Both the position numbers and the translations under genes were made by a program. The notes under the pieces are model-generated. The model was not told the origin of the DNA, made no database searches, and saw only the letters and a list, made by a program, of their open reading frames with translations. This document shows positions 60,806-64,000 of a DNA stretch of 64,000 bases, one piece after another. Origin of the DNA: Colwellia sp. Arc7-D (GTDB lineage Bacteria; Pseudomonadota; Gammaproteobacteria; Enterobacterales; Alteromonadaceae). Where the stretch lies: the NCBI RefSeq assembly GCF_003061515.1, contig NZ_CP028924.1:3844001-3908000 (forward strand), given 5' to 3'. The first letter of the stretch is position 1, and the number at the start of each line of letters is the position of its first letter.

Positions 60806-61106
60806 ACGAACTAATTTATAGCCCGTAAAATAAAAAATTTAATTGCTATCTAAAAACAATTAAGCTTTTACAACCGACAATTACATCATCAAAAATATAA
60901 TTATCTCGGCGTTATACCCCCTCATTATTACTCAATAGAGTTTGATCTCTTCACAATAACTACCTGATTAACGCGCCTCTTCTGGCCCTTTCATCGTTGC
61001 TATTAATACTTACATATCAATAGCACAGGAATAAGGGACTGCAATATTAAAACATTTAAATATAAGGGCAGTCAATAGACGTCTAAACGTATATTGACAA
61101 TTACTA
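60806..61106. other. AT-rich spacer with a 28-base near-palindrome
   Basis: Mostly featureless. A TTAATTG/CAATTAA inverted repeat lies at about 60839-60865, and a 28-base near-palindrome (61071-61098, GTCAATA...TATTGAC with inner ACGT/ACGT and two mismatched pairs) sits 9 bases beyond the stop of the next gene. The latter may be a terminator stem or an operator. No promoter for the DapA-like operon is clear; TATAAA about 25 bases before 60800 is possible. Confidence 0.5.
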
Positions 61107-62405
61107 CTAACTATTTATTTTTACTAAGTTTATTTCTTTTTCTAATACTAAAATTCTATCTTGGCCCCAATAACTACTCTTGCCATAACTAAAACTGGGT
61201 ACGCCCCAAAGGTTTAAGTTAGTCAATTCAACTTGGTTTAAGTCTGCCCATTGCTGCCAATCGTGTTGCTCTTGGTATCCATACCCATCCTCAACATTTA
61301 AAGATAAGTCTTTATAAATAGTCTCAATATGCTCAGGATTAGCTAAATCAATACCATTAACATAAATAGCCTTGAAACACGCGAGCATATACTCAAGCGC
61401 TTTGCCTTGCTGCTGAGCCCATGCAAATAAACGATATGCATTCATAACTCCAACCCCGAGAGGATCGGTAAAGCCATTAAATTCAATACCTAATTTTTTA
61501 GCTTCGCGCAAAGCATCAAGATAAATATATTTCTGCTTAACGAGCGGCATAGCCGCCCCTCGCATTAAAAGCGGTAAAACAGGTTTTATTACTAATTCTA
61601 TTTTATATTGTCCTGCTAAATTAATGGCTTGCACAAAACCCAAATAAGAATAAGGACTACGTAAAGACAAATATATCACCAAAGGCTCAGACACTGCATT
61701 GGCTGGTTGAGCAGCATTAATATCAACTATTTTATGTGGAAAATTTTGTTGATTAACAGTTTGGTTCAATTGGTTTTTTCTCATTAACGCTTCAGTTAAA
61801 TCATCTACTAAGGCAAGTTTTTTTAGCATGTTTTCAAAATGATATAACCTTTCAACGCCAACATACCAACTGCCAGCAAACAAAATACTTGCTGGCGCAT
61901 AATGCCCTTTGGCTTTTAAACGCGTTTGGTTTTTAACTTGGTGATTTATCGTGGGTGTTGAGGTTTGAAAATGCTCGCTAAATTGATTTCCCCAGGTATT
62001 TATAAAAATTTGTTCAGCATTGGCAATATTATTTACTTTGAACTGCCAAATCTGTTGACCTGTTGTTAAAGAAGCAGAAGTAGGCTCATCTTTGATGTCA
62101 ACAAGTTGATATTTTTCGGCTATTAAATTAGCGTCTTTAATCGCCCATTGTCGATAAAGTTTTGGGCAAATGGTAATACCGGGTAACGTTCCCCAGATAA
62201 AAAGTACTTTAAAAGTAAGGTGATAATTTACCGCTAATCGAGATAGCATTTGCACTAACATAAAGCTATGCGGGTCATTTAGTGAAAGGTAAACTTCAGC
62301 TTGTGCTTTTTGGCCTAAAAATCGCCCAATTAAAAAATAACGAAAAACCAGTGCTTTTGCTCGACAATGACTTTGAAGCCATTTTATTTTTAGTCGCAAT
62401 AACAT
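61107..62405 (-). CDS. Duplicated DsbA/HCCA-isomerase-fold protein
   Basis: 432 residues with two thioredoxin-like DsbA-family halves, similar to 2-hydroxychromene-2-carboxylate isomerase or kappa-class GST. The C-terminal half (about 230-425) is better kept: YLSLRSPYSYLGFVQAINLA opens the fold and LWGVPSFSYGKSSYWGQDRI closes it, with the cis-Pro. The N-terminal half starts from EVYLSLNDPHSFMLVQMLSR. No CxxC pair is present, so it is not a disulfide oxidoreductase. The substrate is unknown. It is upstream of the DapA-like operon on the same strand, 390 bases away. Confidence 0.8.
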   Translation of the reverse strand: MLLRLKIKWLQSHCRAKALVFRYFLIGRFLGQKAQAEVYLSLNDPHSFMLVQMLSRLAVNYHLTFKVLFIWGTLPGITICPKLYRQWAIKDANLIAEKYQLVDIKDEPTSASLTTGQQIWQFKVNNIANAEQIFINTWGNQFSEHFQTSTPTINHQVKNQTRLKAKGHYAPASILFAGSWYVGVERLYHFENMLKKLALVDDLTEALMRKNQLNQTVNQQNFPHKIVDINAAQPANAVSEPLVIYLSLRSPYSYLGFVQAINLAGQYKIELVIKPVLPLLMRGAAMPLVKQKYIYLDALREAKKLGIEFNGFTDPLGVGVMNAYRLFAWAQQQGKALEYMLACFKAIYVNGIDLANPEHIETIYKDLSLNVEDGYGYQEQHDWQQWADLNQVELTNLNLWGVPSFSYGKSSYWGQDRILVLEKEINLVKINS

Positions 62406-62637
62406 TTTATTAAAAATAGTTAATTCCCTTAGGACTAATGATGGCGAGATAAATAAATTCGCGTAGAATGCGCCGCATTATGACATATTAATTTTAACGG
62501 GATAAATGAAATATACTCAAATAGGGTAATTCCTTTAGACTAATTTCATTTAAAATCATTACAAGGCTTGTTGCAATCAGATTTCAAACAATAGGCTTTT
62601 GTAAATTAACAATATATTTATGCACACGGGCAATTAA

Positions 62638-63687
62638 ATGGCTACAAGTAACATTAACCAATTATTGATACGCAATATAGACGCTTTATCAGCAACAAAA
62701 CCTCTCTTGGTCAATATTGCAGACGATGGTTTTATTACCCAATACCTCAGCCAGCATAGTCATGCCAGCATAGATAGTTACCATACAAATTATGCCCAGT
62801 ATAAAACCTGTCAGCAACTTAACAATGCGAAAGTAAACGCTCATTTTTGTGTTGAATATGTCGCTAAAAATAAGCATGACATGGCGATTATTCATTTCCC
62901 AAAAAGTAAGGCCGAATTCGGATTTACTCTAGCGATGCTCGCTGAATCTATGACTGAAGATGCCACTATCGTTATTGTTGGCGAAAATAAAAGTGGTGTA
63001 AAATCTGCTGAGAAACTTGGAACAGATTACCTTGAGTATTGCAATAAAGTTGATACCGCTCGTCATTGCTTAATGCTTATCGCTAAATTTAAACCGCTAC
63101 TTCCTAGTTTTGATCTACAAAGCTTTTATAAGTATTATCCAATTGAAGTACAAGATAAAACGTTAAAAATTGCCGCATTACCCGGTGTATTTAGTCAAAA
63201 TGCTTTAGATACCGGTACAGAAGTTCTATTAGCACATTTACCAGAGAAGATGACAGGAAAGGTGTTAGATTTTGGCTGTGGTGCCGGTGTTATTGCAGCT
63301 TATATAGGTACTGTTTACCCAACAACTCAATTAACCTTGGTTGATGTTAGCGCTTTGGCATTACACTCAGCGCAAACAACATTAGCTTTAAACCAATTAA
63401 GTGGAAAATATATTGCATCAAACAGCTTGTCTGATGTTCAAGATAGCTATGACTTTGTGATATCGAATCCGCCATTTCATCAAGGGGTAAAAACGCATTA
63501 TGCTGCAACAGAGCAGTTTTTATCCGAGATAAAACAAAATTTATCCAGTAAAGGCAGCATTACTATTGTCGCGAATAGTTTTTTAAAATACTTACCGATC
63601 ATGGAGAAGGCCATTGGTAACACAAAAACTATCGTCATTAAAAAAGGTTTTGCTATTTATCAATGCTACTTAAACACCCGAAAATAA
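62638..63687 (+). CDS. rsmC: 16S rRNA G1207 methyltransferase RsmC
   Basis: SAM-dependent methyltransferase that makes m2G1207 in 16S rRNA. The N-terminal half is a degenerate duplicate domain; the catalytic half has the SAM loop LDFGCGAGVIAAYIG (about 208-222) and the catalytic NPPFHQG. 349 residues, close to E. coli RsmC (343). Confidence 0.93.
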   Translation: MATSNINQLLIRNIDALSATKPLLVNIADDGFITQYLSQHSHASIDSYHTNYAQYKTCQQLNNAKVNAHFCVEYVAKNKHDMAIIHFPKSKAEFGFTLAMLAESMTEDATIVIVGENKSGVKSAEKLGTDYLEYCNKVDTARHCLMLIAKFKPLLPSFDLQSFYKYYPIEVQDKTLKIAALPGVFSQNALDTGTEVLLAHLPEKMTGKVLDFGCGAGVIAAYIGTVYPTTQLTLVDVSALALHSAQTTLALNQLSGKYIASNSLSDVQDSYDFVISNPPFHQGVKTHYAATEQFLSEIKQNLSSKGSITIVANSFLKYLPIMEKAIGNTKTIVIKKGFAIYQCYLNTRK

Positions 63688-63703
63688 AAATAACTAAGAC
63701 AAA

Positions 63704-63739
63704 ATGATTGTTGAAAGCAATAAGGTTTTCTACAATCAT
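63704..63739 (+). terminator. Possible terminator after rsmC
   Basis: ATGATTGT (63704-63711) and ACAATCAT (63732-63739) form an 8-base stem with a partly paired interior. The following sequence is not T-rich, so it is a weak candidate. Confidence 0.35.
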
Positions 63740-63771
63740 CTTATAGTCATAATTAATGAGTACAGTATTGC

Positions 63772-64000
63772 ATGCCAATAACCCAACCTGTTTGGTCTAT
63801 TCGTCGGATTTGCCTAATATCAATGATCGGCGCTATCTCATTGTTATCTATTTTGAGTATTTCAGTAATAACGTTGCAATTTAATAAAAGTTACAACGCC
63901 AATTCCGTTTCGCAAATTAAACATTGGGCTGATGTTTTAGCCGAAGAAAGTTTAATTTATGTTATTAACGTTGAACGACAAGCTTTACTCGATAATTTTT
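63772..64000 (+). CDS. N-terminus of a membrane signalling protein, cut by window edge
   Basis: The frame starts MPITQPVWSIRRICLISMIG and has one membrane helix (about residues 12-34), followed by a polar periplasmic-looking stretch (KHWADVLAEESLIYVINVER). The helix-then-sensor layout is common in diguanylate cyclases, histidine kinases and chemoreceptors. With 76 residues visible no family can be named. Confidence 0.6.
   Translation, partial: MPITQPVWSIRRICLISMIGAISLLSILSISVITLQFNKSYNANSVSQIKHWADVLAEESLIYVINVERQALLDNF

Overview
The window looks like chromosomal core DNA of a marine gammaproteobacterium of the Alteromonadales, most like Colwellia. This is inferred from the AT-rich sequence, the protein sequences and the gene order; no search was run. 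No tRNA, rRNA, CRISPR array, prophage or insertion sequence was recognised.

Layout. (1) 1-7.2 kb: erpA (cut by the window edge) under a promoter overlapped by an almost perfect IscR type 1 site, a frameshifted DUF6776 gene, a ClC chloride transporter with hemJ, pyrB, hemL, and sspA-sspB. (2) 7.2-12 kb: petABC (cytochrome bc1), an 800-base AT-rich gap, a frameshifted OsmC-family gene and prkB. (3) 12-26 kb, minus strand: the S10, spc and alpha ribosomal operons in classical order (rpsJ to rplQ, with secY and rpoA). Each has a recognisable promoter and a terminator or leader, including the S4-type leader with a GTG start at rpsM. (4) 26.6-31 kb, plus strand: a stand-alone EF-G2 gene and a chemotaxis receptor. 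(5) 31.5-40.6 kb: rplM-rpsI, a hypothetical exported protein, zapE, zapG, degQ, a Bax-like glucosaminidase, degS and murA. (6) 40.6-52.4 kb: the envelope block, with ibaG-mlaBCDEF on the minus strand and, divergently, yrbG-kdsD-kdsC-lptC-lptA-lptB-rpoN-hpf-ptsN-rapZ-ptsO. (7) 52.9-56.4 kb: mgtE, pmbA and darP. (8) 56.4-62.4 kb: a compact minus-strand operon of DapA-like, DapD-like, LysA-like and AstE/AspA-like enzymes behind a structured leader, followed upstream by a duplicated DsbA/HCCA-isomerase-like protein. (9) 62.6-64 kb: rsmC and the start of a membrane protein.

How it fits together. Most of the window is translation (ribosomal proteins, RNA polymerase alpha, SecY, EF-G2, HPF) and envelope building (MurA, Mla lipid transport, Kdo synthesis, Lpt export, DegQ/DegS). 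The least ordinary part is the 56.4-60.8 kb cluster. It holds aldol condensation, N-acylation, decarboxylation and deacylation enzymes related to diaminopimelate/lysine synthesis, without the usual partner genes. Its upstream region carries several hairpins, mutually exclusive hairpins over the ribosome binding site, and a possible 25-codon reading frame. This is the best candidate for an undescribed system. All functions are inferred from sequence recognition.
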